Notes: generated by a model not told the origin, from the sequence alone. A stretch of 52,413 nt of DNA from Thermoguttaceae bacterium (GCA_017447745.1 JAFSMW010000168.1:1-52413); one strand, 5' to 3'; numbered from the stretch's first letter, positions 16,918 to 26,044 are shown. Numbers and translations: made by a program.

Positions 16918-17964
16918 ATGATTAATGCAGCAATAACCGGAATGGCGTTTGCCGTTCCGGAGAAAATATTGGATAACGCTGAGATTCTGCGCCGATTCCC
17001 ACAGGGGAACATGGAATCTTTCCTCAAGGTTATCGGCATAGAGCAGCGGCACATTCTGTCTGAAGGCGAGTCGGAATCCGACGTTGCCGTCAAGGCGGCG
17101 GAGGAACTATTTGCTCAAACGGGCGTTGACCGTTCGGAAATCGACGCCATCGTTTACTGCACGCAGTCGCCTGACCATCTTTCGCCGACCACGGCGACGA
17201 TTATGCAGGATCGCCTCGGCTTGAACTCCAATATTCTTGCATTTGACATGTCTCAGACCTGTACGTCTTTCGTTCATTTGATGCAGGTCTGCAACAGCCT
17301 GATAGCCAGCGGCGCCAGAAAGAAGATTTTGGCGTTTACCGCCGACGCTACGTCACAACTGATTCACCCGATGGACGGGACGCTCGTTCCGATTCACGGC
17401 GACGGCGCGATCGCAACGCTCGTTGAGCCTTCTCCGGACAACGCTCTTTCTTTTGAATGGTTTGACTTCGCTGTCGACGGTTCCCAGAAAGACCGTCTGA
17501 TCATCCCGATGGGTGGAAGCCGCATGCCCTTCAACGCTGATAAAATCGAAGAAACGGTTGACGGCTTCGGGAACGTTCATACGTCTCAGTATTTGCACAT
17601 GGACGGCGCAGCAGTGTTCCATTTTGTCGTCCATACTATACCAAAGTTTATCAAACAGGCGTGCCAGAAGAACAACGTCAAGCTGGAAGATTACGATCTG
17701 ATCGTATTTCATCAGGCGAACAACATGATGGTCGACATGCTTTACAAACTGCTCAAAGTCCCGACGGAAAAACGGATGTACTACATCAAAAACATCGGCA
17801 ACATGAGCGGCGGCTCTCTCCCGGCGGCTCTCCATGAAGCGATCAGAATCGGGAAATGCGGACCGAACTCCCGCGTTCTGATGACCGGATTCGGCGCCGG
17901 CATGAGCTGGGCGTCCATGTCGATCCGCCTCGGCGACGTCATCGTCGGCAACGGCGTAGAATAA
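16918..17964 (+). CDS. 3-oxoacyl-ACP synthase III-like protein (KAS III)
   Basis: A 348-aa thiolase-fold enzyme with the FabH catalytic triad: Cys115 (SQTCTSF), His265 (VFHQAN) and Asn295 (IGNMSGGS). KAS III enzymes use an acyl-CoA or acyl-ACP primer for the first condensation, or join two acyl chains. In this cluster it may load the starter onto an ACP or carry out a final condensation. It begins 11 bp after the triple-ACP gene. It is probably not the housekeeping fabH, because it is embedded in the cluster and the usual fab neighbours are absent. Confidence 0.85.
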   Translation: MINAAITGMAFAVPEKILDNAEILRRFPQGNMESFLKVIGIEQRHILSEGESESDVAVKAAEELFAQTGVDRSEIDAIVYCTQSPDHLSPTTATIMQDRLGLNSNILAFDMSQTCTSFVHLMQVCNSLIASGARKKILAFTADATSQLIHPMDGTLVPIHGDGAIATLVEPSPDNALSFEWFDFAVDGSQKDRLIIPMGGSRMPFNADKIEETVDGFGNVHTSQYLHMDGAAVFHFVVHTIPKFIKQACQKNNVKLEDYDLIVFHQANNMMVDMLYKLLKVPTEKRMYYIKNIGNMSGGSLPAALHEAIRIGKCGPNSRVLMTGFGAGMSWASMSIRLGDVIVGNGVE

Positions 17965-18063
17965 CGGCGATCTAAATCCTGCGAATCGCCTCCGTTCGTT
18001 TGCCAGCGTTTGCGCCAACTCCTCACTCCTCATTCCTCACTTCTAACAGCTTTTCCCTCCCCC

Positions 18064-18091
18064 TTGAATATTAATTGGGAATTGATAGAAT
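18064..18091 (+). promoter_or_regulatory. possible internal promoter before the ACP-ligase subcluster
   Basis: TTGAAT (18064-18069) and TAGAAT (18086-18091) with a 16-bp spacer lie in the 177-bp gap between the KAS III gene and the stand-alone ACP gene, the largest internal gap of the cluster. The region is AT-rich, unlike the flanking genes. The match is moderate. Confidence 0.35.
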
Positions 18092-18141
18092 AATATATAT
18101 TAGGAATTTGTTTTAATCAACCTCTATTGTAAAAAATTCCC

Positions 18142-18381
18142 ATGTCAAATCTGGAAAAATACAACAAGATTTTTATGGATTGTTTTTCGCTGACGGAAGC
18201 GGATCTCAATTCTAACCTGAAATATCAAAGCATTCCCGCCTGGGATTCCGTTGGGCACGTCGGCATGATTGCGGAATTGGAAGACGCCTTTGACATCATG
18301 TTTGAAACGGAAGACATCATCGACTTCAATTCCTACGAAAAAGGCAAGGAATTGCTGGCGAAGTACGGTATCGAATTCTAA
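18142..18381 (+). CDS. stand-alone acyl carrier protein
   Basis: A 79-aa carrier protein with the phosphopantetheine site Ser36 in WDSVGH, and an acidic helix II typical of ACPs. It differs from the DSIKK-type ACPs of the triple-ACP protein, so it probably serves another step. The AMP-dependent ligase gene starts 12 bp downstream, which suggests that the ligase loads an acyl group onto this ACP. Confidence 0.88.
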   Translation: MSNLEKYNKIFMDCFSLTEADLNSNLKYQSIPAWDSVGHVGMIAELEDAFDIMFETEDIIDFNSYEKGKELLAKYGIEF

Positions 18382-18393
18382 GTCTCTGGGGCA

Positions 18394-19821
18394 ATGAATC
18401 GTTTTTCCGATTTAGAACGCTTTGCTGACCGTACTGCATTGATTGCGTCCGACGGTCAGCAGTATTCGTATAAATGGCTGTTGGAATACGGGGACGCAGT
18501 CGCCCAACAGGCGGCGCCGCGATCGCTCGTTTTTCTGATTGGTTCCAATACGCCGCAGTGCATTGCTGGCTACGTTGGGTTTATTCGCCGCGGCGTCGTT
18601 CCGGTTCTGATTAACCATACGGTCAGTCAGGAAATGATTGACCAGCTAGTCGACGCCTACAAGCCGGAATACGTTTTTCACCCCAACGCGGACGGAGAAT
18701 ACGAACTCTCGCAACTCGCAAGTTCGCCTAACGGCGAAAGCGCAACTGCGCTCCCGTTGGTCGCTTCGTTACCGCCTTCCAATCAACCTTGCTCCTCGCA
18801 ACTGTATCCGGAACTGGGCTTGATTCTGACGACGTCCGGCAGTACGGGCAGCCCAAAATTCGTTCGGCTGACGTACGAGAACCTGTTTAGCAATGCGGAA
18901 TCGATTGCCGAGTATCTGGAAATTGCGTCTGACGACAGAGCGATTACGACGCTTCCGATGACGTACTCTTACGGACTGTCGATTATCAATTCCCATTTGA
19001 TTTCCGGGGCGTGTATTATTCTAACGGATGCGCCGATTATTGGCAAAGATTTCTGGACGCTGTTCAAAGGGCAGAACCCCACCACGTTCGGCGGCGTCCC
19101 GTTTGTTTACGACATGCTCAAAAAGCTGCGCTTTGCCAGAATGAACTGTCCGTCGTTAAAATACATTACCCAGGCGGGCGGGCATTTATCGGCAGAGCTG
19201 GTAAAAGAATTTGAAGACGTCTGCAAGCAAAAGGGAATCAAGTTCATCGTCATGTACGGACAGACCGAAGCGACGGCGCGAATGGCGTACATGCCGTGGG
19301 ACAAGCTGGAAGGGCGAGAAAACAGCATCGGAATCGCCATTCCCGGCGGGGAGTTCTTCCTCATTGACGACAACGGCGCAGTTATTGACCAGCCGGACGT
19401 GCCGGGCGAGTTGTGCTATCGCGGTCCGAATGTGTCGCTGGGCTACGCAACCTGTCGAGAAGAACTCGCCAAGGGCGACGACAACGGCGGCGTCCTTCAT
19501 ACCGGCGACGTCGCCAAACGCGACGCGGAAGGGTTCTATTATATCGTCGGTAGAAAAAAGCGGTTTTTGAAAATCTTCGGCAACCGGGTAAATCTGGACG
19601 AAGTTCAGGAGCTGTTGCTCAAACGCGGGATTGAAGCCGCCTGCGTTGGGAAAGACGACGCGATGAAAGTTTACGTTGTAACAGGAACGGACTGCAATGC
19701 CGTCCGACAGCTGCTGGCGGAACTGACGCATCTCAATCAAAGCGCGTTTACGGTTCTGAACATAGACGCTATTCCCCGCAATGACGCTGGCAAGATTTTG
19801 TATTCTAAACTGGAGAATTGA
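18394..19821 (+). CDS. AMP-dependent acyl-CoA/acyl-ACP ligase
   Basis: A 475-aa ANL-superfamily enzyme. The ATP-binding loop TTSGSTGSPK is at 146-155, and later YGQTEAT and the TGD motif of adenylating enzymes are present. At 475 aa it is shorter than typical fatty acyl-CoA ligases (500-560), mainly in the N-terminal region. Residues 115-130 are encoded by a copy of the 48-bp dispersed repeat in antisense orientation, which inserts a low-complexity stretch just before the ATP loop. Immediate linkage to an ACP gene suggests acyl-ACP synthesis. The stop codon overlaps the start of the next gene (TGATG), so the two are translationally coupled. Confidence 0.85.
   Translation: MNRFSDLERFADRTALIASDGQQYSYKWLLEYGDAVAQQAAPRSLVFLIGSNTPQCIAGYVGFIRRGVVPVLINHTVSQEMIDQLVDAYKPEYVFHPNADGEYELSQLASSPNGESATALPLVASLPPSNQPCSSQLYPELGLILTTSGSTGSPKFVRLTYENLFSNAESIAEYLEIASDDRAITTLPMTYSYGLSIINSHLISGACIILTDAPIIGKDFWTLFKGQNPTTFGGVPFVYDMLKKLRFARMNCPSLKYITQAGGHLSAELVKEFEDVCKQKGIKFIVMYGQTEATARMAYMPWDKLEGRENSIGIAIPGGEFFLIDDNGAVIDQPDVPGELCYRGPNVSLGYATCREELAKGDDNGGVLHTGDVAKRDAEGFYYIVGRKKRFLKIFGNRVNLDEVQELLLKRGIEAACVGKDDAMKVYVVTGTDCNAVRQLLAELTHLNQSAFTVLNIDAIPRNDAGKILYSKLEN
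18736..18782 (-). repeat. 48-bp dispersed repeat, antisense copy in the acyl ligase gene
   Basis: The same element in reverse orientation inside the AMP-ligase gene, translated as residues 115-130 of the ligase without breaking its frame. A similar short piece (GGAAGGCGGTAA) occurs in non-coding DNA at 41823-41834. Confidence 0.7.
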
Positions 19822-22109
19822 TGGACGAGCAAAACAACAATTCGTTAGTAGCGCCTCTTTTTGACGTCCCGCCGTTTTCGTGGCTCCAAGCGGAAAAAGA
19901 CCGTTATTACGACGCTGCGATTGCCGCAATGATGGAAAAGCACTCGCAGGCGTGTCCGGAATTCGCCCGACTTGCCGCCGGCTTTGGCGGGAAAGACGTC
20001 TTTCTGCCCGTCCGACTGTTCAAGCAGTATTCTTTACGAAGCGTTCCCCAATCGGAAGTCGTCAAAACCATGACGTCGTCCGGCACGACGGGGCAAACGC
20101 CGTCGAGAATCTTTCTGGACAGGAACACGTCCGCCAACCAGTCGAAAGTCCTGATGAAAATCTGCTCCGATTTTCTCGGCTCTAAACGGCTGCCGATGTT
20201 GATTATCGACTCGCGCGCCACGATCAAAGATCGCAACCTGTTTTCCGCTCGCGGGGCAGGCATTTTAGGGTTCTCCATGCTGGGTCGAACGCCGACTTAC
20301 GCCCTGGACGACAACATGAACCTGGACGTTGACGCCGTCATAGCGTTTTTGGAAAAGAACGCCGACAGCGACATTTTCGTCTTCGGGTTTACGTTCATGA
20401 TTTGGGAGCATTTCTATCGCGCTCTGGTGGACAAGGGCGCTCGTCTGCCGCTGGAAAGAGGAATTCTCATTCACGGCGGCGGCTGGAAGAAACTGCTCGA
20501 TCAGGCGGTTGACAACGAGACGTTCAAACAAAAGCTCAACGAAGTCTGCGGAATCAAAAAGGTTTACAACTATTACGGCATGGTTGAGCAAACCGGCTCC
20601 ATTTTCATGGAATGTGAATGCGGTCGCCTGCACGCGTCCAACTATTCAGACGTTATCATTCGCGACCCGCAGACGTTTGAACCCCTGCCCGTTGGTCAGC
20701 GCGGGCTGATTCAGCTCGTCTCCCTTTTGCCGGAAAGCTACCCGGGCTTTAGCCTCCTGTCGGAAGACGAGGGCGAACTGACCGGCGTCGACGACTGTCC
20801 CTGCGGTCGAAAAGGCAAGACGTTCAAAATTTACGGTCGAATCAAAAACGCCGAAGTCCGCGGCTGTTCCGATACGTATTCTGTCAATAAAGGAATGGGG
20901 GGCAAGGAACAGGACGCTGTAAAGCTGTCTGTCTTGTGCGGCAAGTACGACTGCAATGTAACAAACAATGCCCCGGTTTCCCCAGTTGAACCGTATTCTC
21001 CGCTGGTTTGCGAGTTCCTGGACGAGCTGTCTCGCCGGCTGCGGTCGGACGCTGAGGCGAAACGGTTCCCGGACGTTCAGACGTTTTCGTTCTGGTGCCG
21101 CAAGGGGTCAATTGCCAAAATGAAATCCGCCTACGAGGACGGCAAACGTCGGCTGGGGCGCGGAACAGTATTTCATATCGCGCCGTCGAACGTGCCGATT
21201 AATTTCGCGTTCTCGTACGTTTTCGGTCTGCTGGCGGGAAACGCCAACGTCGTTCGCGTCCCGTCCAAACCGTTCCCGCAAACGGACGTTGTCTGCCGCA
21301 TCGTCAACGAAATCTTTGCCGATCCTAAATGGGACAGAATAGCCAAATCCAGCGCATTTGTCCAGTACGAGCGCAGCGACGAAATCACCGCTCAGCTATC
21401 CGCTCAGGCGCAAGCCCGAATCATCTGGGGCGGCGATGCGACGATTCGTCACATACAGCAGTTCCCGATTGACGTCCGCGGCGTGGAAGTCTCCTTTGCG
21501 GATCGCTATTCGTTCTGCATGATTAACGCAGACGCGGTCGTTCAGGCGACTGACGAGCAGATCGCCCGGCTCGGTCAGGCGTTCTATAACGACACGTATT
21601 TAATGGATCAAAACGCGTGTTCGTCGCCTCATTTGGTTGTATGGTCAGGCTCGGACGTTGCCGCGGCGCAGGAGCGCTTCTGGTCAGCCGTCGAAACTGC
21701 GTCGAAGAAGTACGACCTCCCGCCCGTCAAAGCAGTTGACAAGCTCACGAAGATGTGTTGCAACTGCATAGATTTCGACGGCATCGGTCAGACGATTCGT
21801 CAAAGCGGAACGCTCTGGCGCGCGCCGATTAGCGCCCTTCCAAAAAATCTCGACCAGCTTCGCGGGCAATTTGGTCTGTTTTACGAATACGCGTTCACGT
21901 CGCTGGACGAATTGTCGCCCGTTATTACGTCCCGATTCCAAACACTGACAACCTTCGGCTGGGACAAGACGCAACTGGCGGACTGGATTGTAGAACGCGG
22001 CATTACAGGCGTTGACCGCATCGTCAATATCGGCGACGCGCTGGACATCGGCGTCATTTGGGACGGCTATGACATCGTCAAAACGCTCAGCCGAATCGTT
22101 ACATATTAA
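19821..22109 (+). CDS. LuxE-LuxC fusion: acyl-protein synthetase plus acyl-CoA reductase
   Basis: A 762-aa fusion. The N-terminal part (about 1-375) is LuxE-like acyl-protein synthetase, with the adenylate-forming motif SSGTTGQTPS starting near residue 85. The C-terminal part (about 390-762) is LuxC-like acyl-CoA reductase of the aldehyde dehydrogenase superfamily, with the nucleophile Cys600 in DQNACSS. In luminous bacteria, LuxE and LuxC are separate subunits that activate a fatty acid and reduce it to a fatty aldehyde. Here one chain would do both. No luxA or luxB is present, so light production is not implied. The ATG at 19821 overlaps the preceding stop codon. The enzyme would supply an aldehyde to later steps. 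Confidence 0.87.
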   Translation: MDEQNNNSLVAPLFDVPPFSWLQAEKDRYYDAAIAAMMEKHSQACPEFARLAAGFGGKDVFLPVRLFKQYSLRSVPQSEVVKTMTSSGTTGQTPSRIFLDRNTSANQSKVLMKICSDFLGSKRLPMLIIDSRATIKDRNLFSARGAGILGFSMLGRTPTYALDDNMNLDVDAVIAFLEKNADSDIFVFGFTFMIWEHFYRALVDKGARLPLERGILIHGGGWKKLLDQAVDNETFKQKLNEVCGIKKVYNYYGMVEQTGSIFMECECGRLHASNYSDVIIRDPQTFEPLPVGQRGLIQLVSLLPESYPGFSLLSEDEGELTGVDDCPCGRKGKTFKIYGRIKNAEVRGCSDTYSVNKGMGGKEQDAVKLSVLCGKYDCNVTNNAPVSPVEPYSPLVCEFLDELSRRLRSDAEAKRFPDVQTFSFWCRKGSIAKMKSAYEDGKRRLGRGTVFHIAPSNVPINFAFSYVFGLLAGNANVVRVPSKPFPQTDVVCRIVNEIFADPKWDRIAKSSAFVQYERSDEITAQLSAQAQARIIWGGDATIRHIQQFPIDVRGVEVSFADRYSFCMINADAVVQATDEQIARLGQAFYNDTYLMDQNACSSPHLVVWSGSDVAAAQERFWSAVETASKKYDLPPVKAVDKLTKMCCNCIDFDGIGQTIRQSGTLWRAPISALPKNLDQLRGQFGLFYEYAFTSLDELSPVITSRFQTLTTFGWDKTQLADWIVERGITGVDRIVNIGDALDIGVIWDGYDIVKTLSRIVTY

Positions 22110-22136
22110 ATACAGCCTTTTTAAAATATTAAAGCT

Positions 22137-22880
22137 ATGTTGTTACAAGGGAAAAATATTATCGTAACCGGAACAAACCGCGGCATTGGAAAAGCGATGG
22201 TTGAAGTCTTCGCCCAGCAAGGCGCCAACGTTTGGGCGTGCGCCCGAAAGCCGTCGGAGGAGTTTGAGGCGTTTCTTCAGCAGACCGCCGCTCAGTACAA
22301 CGTTACAATTTCTCCGGTTTACTTTGAACTGACGAATTCAGACGAGGTTAAAGCTTCGCTTCGCGCCGTCTTTGCTGAAAAGAAGCCAATCGACGCTCTG
22401 GTCAACTGCGCCGGCGCCGTCTCGCCCAACGCATTGTTCGCCATGACGTCGATTGACGTTATGAAAAACCTGTTTGAGGTCAACTTTTTTGCTCAGATGT
22501 ACATAACGCAGCTCGTTTCCAGAATCATGTCGCGGCAGAAGTCCGGAAGCATCGTGTTTCTCTCTTCCATCGCCGGGCTGGATGGCGATCCGGGTCAGCT
22601 GGAATACTGTGCGACGAAGTCCGCTCTAATTGGCGCAATGCGAAAATTGGCTCACGAACTCGGACCGCAGGGCATTCGCGTCAACGCTATCGCTCCCGGG
22701 TTGACGGATACCGACATGGCAAAAGGAATGTCAGACGATTTAATGCGTCAAACGATTGACTGCACCGTACTCAAACGCCTGGGCAAGCCGGAAGAAATCG
22801 CTAACGCTGCTGCGTTTCTCGTTTCGGACTTTGCATCCTATATCACCGGACAGGTTATCCGAGTCGACGGAGGACGATAA
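22137..22880 (+). CDS. FabG-like 3-oxoacyl-ACP reductase (SDR)
   Basis: A 247-aa classical SDR with the cofactor motif TGTNRGIG, the NCAG motif, catalytic Tyr157-x3-Lys161 (YCATK), and the C-terminal VDGG of FabG-type enzymes. The YX3K spacing points to ketone reduction, in contrast to the YX6K enzyme at 10485. It could reduce a 3-oxoacyl thioester or a ketone made by the transketolase-like pair, whose first gene begins at the next base after this stop codon. Confidence 0.82.
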   Translation: MLLQGKNIIVTGTNRGIGKAMVEVFAQQGANVWACARKPSEEFEAFLQQTAAQYNVTISPVYFELTNSDEVKASLRAVFAEKKPIDALVNCAGAVSPNALFAMTSIDVMKNLFEVNFFAQMYITQLVSRIMSRQKSGSIVFLSSIAGLDGDPGQLEYCATKSALIGAMRKLAHELGPQGIRVNAIAPGLTDTDMAKGMSDDLMRQTIDCTVLKRLGKPEEIANAAAFLVSDFASYITGQVIRVDGGR

Positions 22881-23708
22881 ATGAACTTAATTGACGAAGT
22901 TATAAAGCCTGCAGCGTTCAGAATGCGTCTAAAGGCGCTGGAAATGGCGTATCATGCCGGCGCTAACGGCGCTCATTTAGGGGGCGGGCTTTCCTGTATT
23001 GAAATATTTGCAACCTTGTATAAAGGCATCCTGAAATATAAGGTTGACGATCCAGCATGGGAAGAAAGAGACAGAGTTCTTGTCAGTAAAGCCCATTGCG
23101 TTTTGGCTTACTATACCGCACTGGCAGAAGCGGGATTTCTGACAGAAGAAAGTTTAGACGGCTTTGAACAGGACGGCTCTGATCTGCCGGGACATCCATT
23201 GCACAATCTGCAAAACGGCATTGAATATTCTGGCGGCAGCTTGGGAATGGCGTTTTCGGTTGGTCTGGGAATGGCTCTTGACGCAAAGCGAAAGAACCGT
23301 TCAAATCGCGTTTACGTCATTTTGGGCGACGGCGAATGTGACGAGGGGTCAAACTGGGAAGCGTTCATGTCTGCCGCCCACTATCAACTCAATAACGTTA
23401 CTGTAATCATTGATCAAAACCAACTGCAATACGACGGACCCACCGACAGCGTTATGAATTTAACGTCCCTGAAAGATAAAATCTCTGCCTTTGGATGGGA
23501 CGTCAATGAAGTCGACGGGCACAGCGTTTCGGAACTGTACGAGGTCTTAAATCAACCTGAGACAGATCGTCCTCGCGCTATAATTGCCAAAACGATAAAA
23601 GGAAAAGGCGTTTCTTTTATGGAAGGCGTAAAAGAATGGCATCATGGCGTTTTGTCGGAAAAACTGTACAAGCAAGCTATTGAAGAGGTGTTACAGTGCA
23701 GCAAATAA
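22881..23708 (+). CDS. transketolase-like protein, N-terminal (TPP-binding) subunit
   Basis: A 275-aa protein corresponding to the first third of transketolase. The thiamine diphosphate/Mg motif GDGECDEGSNWE near residues 149-160 is followed after about 25 residues by DQNQLQYDG. It is the N-terminal half of a split transketolase, completed by the overlapping next gene. Split transketolases occur as housekeeping enzymes in some bacteria, but this pair starts directly at the end of a cluster gene, which suggests a role in the cluster: transfer of a two-carbon ketol unit to an aldehyde acceptor. That substrate is inferred only from neighbours. Confidence 0.87.
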   Translation: MNLIDEVIKPAAFRMRLKALEMAYHAGANGAHLGGGLSCIEIFATLYKGILKYKVDDPAWEERDRVLVSKAHCVLAYYTALAEAGFLTEESLDGFEQDGSDLPGHPLHNLQNGIEYSGGSLGMAFSVGLGMALDAKRKNRSNRVYVILGDGECDEGSNWEAFMSAAHYQLNNVTVIIDQNQLQYDGPTDSVMNLTSLKDKISAFGWDVNEVDGHSVSELYEVLNQPETDRPRAIIAKTIKGKGVSFMEGVKEWHHGVLSEKLYKQAIEEVLQCSK

Positions 23709-24664
23709 CGCGTGTAAACTGCAAAATTTGGTCACGACTTGGGCAGCGAGGGACTTTTTTCGGCATCGCCCTTCCTGAAATTGCCGCTCAAATGGAAAAC
23801 GTTTGGGTTTCAACCGCTGATTTGGCAACGCTTTCAGGGCTGGACAGATACCAAAAGGCTTTTCCTGATCGTTTTCTCAACGTTGGAATTGCAGAGCAAA
23901 ACATGATTGGCATGTCGGCGGGTCTGGCAAAAGAAGGAAACGTTGTTTTTGCCACAACGTACGCTACGTTCATTGCTATGCGTTCGTATGAACAGATCCG
24001 GCATAATCTGGGCTATCAGCGCTGCAATGTTAAAGTTGTTGGATCTGCTGCAGGCTTGGTAATGGGAATGTCTGGCAACACTCATTATACGTTTGAAGAT
24101 ATTGCCGTCATGCGGGCGATTCCTGGAATTACCATCATTTCTCCTGCCGATTCCGTCGAAGCGTACAAAGCCGCCTGGGCTGCCGCGAACAGCTCAGAAC
24201 CTATGTATATTCGTTTGACTGGCGGACTTAACTGCGCGCCCGTTTATACAGAAGACTACGATTTTCAGATTGGCAAAATCCAGACGTTAAAACAAGGGTC
24301 AGACGTCGCCATTTTTTCGACCGGAACAATGGTTTCACAATCGCTTGAAGCCGCTAAAATTCTGGACGAGAAAGGCGTCTCGACATCTGTATACAATGTT
24401 CATACGATCAAACCGTTAGATACGCAAACGATTATCAGCGCCTGCGCGAGTCACAAAAAGATCGTATCCGTAGAAGAACACAATGTCATCGGCGGTTTAG
24501 GATCGGCAATTGCAGAAGTCAAATCAACGCTTGGCAATTCCCCCAGACAACAATTTATTGGCATCCAGGACACGTTCTTTAAGCCAGCTTCTTACGAGCG
24601 CCTTTTACAGTCGTGCGGTTTGACCGCGGCGCAAATTGCGGAAAGTATTATTTCAGACAACTAA
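23696..24664 (+). CDS. transketolase-like protein, C-terminal subunit
   Basis: A 322-aa protein with the pyrimidine-binding and C-terminal transketolase domains. NVGIAEQNM contains the Glu that activates the cofactor. It starts with GTG at 23696, inside the upstream gene, giving a 13-bp overlap that implies translational coupling and a heteromeric enzyme. It is the last gene of the cluster and is followed by a strong hairpin terminator. A DXP-synthase-like role is less likely because the N-terminal subunit is transketolase-like. Confidence 0.87.
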   Translation: MQQITRVNCKIWSRLGQRGTFFGIALPEIAAQMENVWVSTADLATLSGLDRYQKAFPDRFLNVGIAEQNMIGMSAGLAKEGNVVFATTYATFIAMRSYEQIRHNLGYQRCNVKVVGSAAGLVMGMSGNTHYTFEDIAVMRAIPGITIISPADSVEAYKAAWAAANSSEPMYIRLTGGLNCAPVYTEDYDFQIGKIQTLKQGSDVAIFSTGTMVSQSLEAAKILDEKGVSTSVYNVHTIKPLDTQTIISACASHKKIVSVEEHNVIGGLGSAIAEVKSTLGNSPRQQFIGIQDTFFKPASYERLLQSCGLTAAQIAESIISDN

Positions 24665-24682
24665 ACAGAACGTCTAAAAAAC

Positions 24683-24710
24683 AGCGAGCGTCAAATCAGC
24701 GCTCGCTTTT
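24683..24710. terminator. rho-independent terminator, end of the lipid cluster
   Basis: An 8-bp perfect GC-rich stem (AGCGAGCG / CGCTCGCT) with a 9-nt loop is followed by a TTTT run on the plus strand. It lies between the convergent transketolase subunit and hisS genes and may serve both. Confidence 0.8.
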
Positions 24711-24739
24711 CTATTAGATTAAATTGGAATCTGTTCAGC

Positions 24740-26044
24740 TTATTTGAACGCAGCGGCAAGTTCCGTCAACGGGACGTCTTTCTGAGAACCGTCTGCAAGA
24801 TTTTTAATCTGGACTTTGCCTTCTTCAAACTCTTTGCTGCCGGCAATGACGACGTACTTGAACCCTTTGCGGTCTGCGTACTGCATTTGCGCTTTGATCT
24901 TTTTCGGTTCCGGATACAGCTCGACCTTCACGCCGGCGTTACGGAGTTCAACCGACATCTTAATATAGTCGTTGAGCCGTTCGGAATCGAAGAACAGAAT
25001 CAAAACGTCAGCGGGAGTTTTGGTGTCCGGCAATTTGCCGAGTTCTTCCATAGCCGCCAGAAGTCTGTCCAGCCCCAGCGACGCGCCGATGCCCGGCAGT
25101 TGCTGTTTTGTGTACAGTTCCGCAAGGTTGTCGTAACGACCGCCAGAACAGACCGACCCGATTTTGGGAAGTTCCGTTAAGAACGTCTCGAAAATAACGC
25201 CGGTGTAGTAGTCCAGCCCGCGGGCGATGGACAGGTCAATTTGAACGGCGGAATCGCCAATGCCAGCTGCCTTCGCGCCGTCGAGAATCTGGCGAAGTCG
25301 GGCGATTCCCGCTTGAGCCAGTTCGCTTCCTGCGGCAATCTGTGACAGGCTCGCCAAAACCTCGTCGTTCGTACCGGTCAGAGACGCCATCGCGAGGAGG
25401 GATTCGCACTGCTCGTCCGTCGCGCCGGCGGTTTGCTTGAGTTCTTCGATGACCTTTTCCGCCCCGACTTTGGGGAGCTTGTCGATAGCGCGCAAAACGG
25501 AAACGGATTTGTCGCGCAGGTTCATCGTCTCCAAAACGCCGTTGAGAATTTGGCGGTTGTTGACGTGAATGACGAACTGATCTTTGAATCCGAGCCGGCA
25601 AAAGAGCGTGTAGATTACCAAAACCGCTTCGATATCCGACTCAACGCCCGTCGTGCCAATCGTGTCGAAGTCGCACTGAACGAACTCGCGATAACGCCCG
25701 TGCTGCGTGTTCTCTCCACGCCAAACCGGGGCGATGTGGTATCGCTTAAACGGAGTTCCGAGTTCGTTAATATGCTGAGCGGAAAATCGGGCAAGAGGCA
25801 CGGTCAGGTCAAAGCGCATGCCGACGTTGCGTCCGCCGGCGTCCTGAAACTTGTACATCTGCTTGTCCGTTTCGTCTGAGCCTTTGCCTTGAAGAATCTC
25901 CAGATATTCCAGAGCTGGCGTGTCGATCGGCGCGAAACCAAAAGATTCGTAGACCTCCGCCGCGGCATTGATAATCTGACGGCGGGGAATCATCGTTTCC
26001 GGAAGGTAGTCCCGGAAACCCTTAAGCGTTTGAGGGGTAATCAT
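24740..26044 (-). CDS. hisS: histidyl-tRNA synthetase
   Basis: A 434-aa class II aminoacyl-tRNA synthetase that charges tRNA-His. The start MITPQ followed by RGFRDYLPE, class II motif 2 (PVWRGENTQHGRYREF) and the HisRS-specific LDYYTGVIFE segment are present. The length is normal for bacterial HisRS. It is a housekeeping gene convergent with the cluster above and marks the cluster boundary. Confidence 0.96.
   Translation of the reverse strand: MITPQTLKGFRDYLPETMIPRRQIINAAAEVYESFGFAPIDTPALEYLEILQGKGSDETDKQMYKFQDAGGRNVGMRFDLTVPLARFSAQHINELGTPFKRYHIAPVWRGENTQHGRYREFVQCDFDTIGTTGVESDIEAVLVIYTLFCRLGFKDQFVIHVNNRQILNGVLETMNLRDKSVSVLRAIDKLPKVGAEKVIEELKQTAGATDEQCESLLAMASLTGTNDEVLASLSQIAAGSELAQAGIARLRQILDGAKAAGIGDSAVQIDLSIARGLDYYTGVIFETFLTELPKIGSVCSGGRYDNLAELYTKQQLPGIGASLGLDRLLAAMEELGKLPDTKTPADVLILFFDSERLNDYIKMSVELRNAGVKVELYPEPKKIKAQMQYADRKGFKYVVIAGSKEFEEGKVQIKNLADGSQKDVPLTELAAAFK

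Noticed and set aside
17965..18141. tRNA or small RNA gene in the gap between the KAS III and ACP genes
   Set aside because: No cloverleaf or conserved T-arm sequence is visible. The gap is AT-rich with only a weak promoter match.
19821..22109. Bioluminescence operon
   Set aside because: LuxE and LuxC domains are present, but there is no luciferase (luxA/luxB) and the neighbours are PKS/fatty acid enzymes.
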